From the NCBI GenBank assembly GCA_018065295.1, contig JAGHTQ010000166.1:1-6574 (forward strand): 6,574 bases of DNA, given 5' to 3'. A program made the translations under genes and the position numbers. Positions within the stretch are counted from its first letter, which is position 1. Each line of letters opens with the position of its first letter. A model generated the notes under the pieces. The model was not told the DNA's origin. It did no database searches and saw only the letters and a list, made by a program, of their open reading frames with translations. Source of the stretch: Candidatus Colimonas fimequi. Its GTDB lineage: Bacteria; Bacillota; Clostridia; Peptostreptococcales; Anaerovoracaceae. Shown piece by piece: positions 6,453 through 6,574 of the stretch.

Positions 6453-6488
6453 CCGTTTGACAAGGTAACTGTCAAACGGTGTTTTTTT
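6453..6488 (+). terminator. Intrinsic terminator of the metF-metH operon
   Basis: CCGTTTGAC (6453-6461) pairs perfectly with GTCAAACGG (6471-6479) around a nine-base loop, followed by TG and seven T. It starts 18 bases after the last stop codon. The opposite strand has no comparable T-run, so it works for the operon only. Confidence 0.92.
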
Positions 6489-6510
6489 GTGGTTTTTCTC
6501 ATTTGCCGTA

Positions 6511-6540
6511 TTGTCACGAATACCCAATATCTGCTATAAT
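6511..6540 (+). promoter_or_regulatory. Strong extended -10 promoter for a gene beyond the window
   Basis: TTGTCA (6511-6516) and TATAAT (6535-6540) have an 18-base spacer, and TG at 6532-6533 makes an extended -10. Transcription would start near 6547 and leave the window. No start codon with a ribosome binding site follows before 6574, so the leader extends past the edge. Confidence 0.72.
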
Positions 6541-6574
6541 TCTAAAGTACGCAACACAAGATATAGATTTATAA

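Noticed and set aside
1..6574. Search for CRISPR arrays, mobile elements, tRNA or rRNA genes and defence systems
   Set aside because: No regularly spaced repeats, transposase motifs, terminal inverted repeats or RNA gene signatures were seen. The window is nearly filled by housekeeping metabolic genes.

Overview
This looks like a chromosomal window from an anaerobic Firmicute of the class Clostridia. The pointers are a streptococcal/clostridial-type glycolytic GAPDH, strong AGGAGG-type ribosome binding sites, Arg codons that are almost all AGA in the most biased genes, and a split B12-dependent methionine synthase whose reactivation domain is a separate gene. The exact family or genus cannot be fixed from this sequence alone. 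I see no phage, insertion sequence, CRISPR, tRNA or rRNA.

Layout: (1) 1-1039, gap (+), NAD-dependent glyceraldehyde-3-phosphate dehydrogenase. It is complete except that the start codon dictated by its ribosome binding site is one base out of frame with the protein. (2) 1040-1235, a convergent intergenic stretch with a strong gap terminator, an A/T-flanked imperfect palindrome that can terminate both strands, and a GC-rich hairpin with a cUUCGg loop. (3) 1236-1901, deoC (-), deoxyribose-phosphate aldolase. (4) 1902-2048, a divergent promoter region with an 8+8 inverted repeat over the likely deoC -10 box. (5) 2049-6435, a tight four-gene operon (+): metF, a stand-alone MetH reactivation (AdoMet-binding) protein, metH without that domain, and a small two-helix membrane protein with a zinc ribbon. 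Genes 2/3 and 3/4 overlap by 11 and 14 bases. The operon ends in an intrinsic terminator at 6453-6488. (6) 6489-6574, a strong sigma-A-type extended -10 promoter firing out of the window to the right.

Functionally, the operon makes and uses methyl groups. MetF reduces methylene-tetrahydrofolate to methyl-tetrahydrofolate. MetH moves the methyl group through cobalamin to homocysteine, giving methionine. The separate activation protein should rescue cobalamin oxidised to Cob(II) using S-adenosylmethionine. The role of the membrane zinc-ribbon protein is unknown. DeoC yields glyceraldehyde-3-phosphate, the substrate of GAPDH, but the two genes are convergent and not an operon.

Most of the window is conventional metabolism. 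The points deserving a second look are the apparent missing base at the start of gap, the operator-like repeat between deoC and metF, a decamer shared by two promoter regions, and the conserved-looking but uncharacterised fourth gene of the methionine operon.
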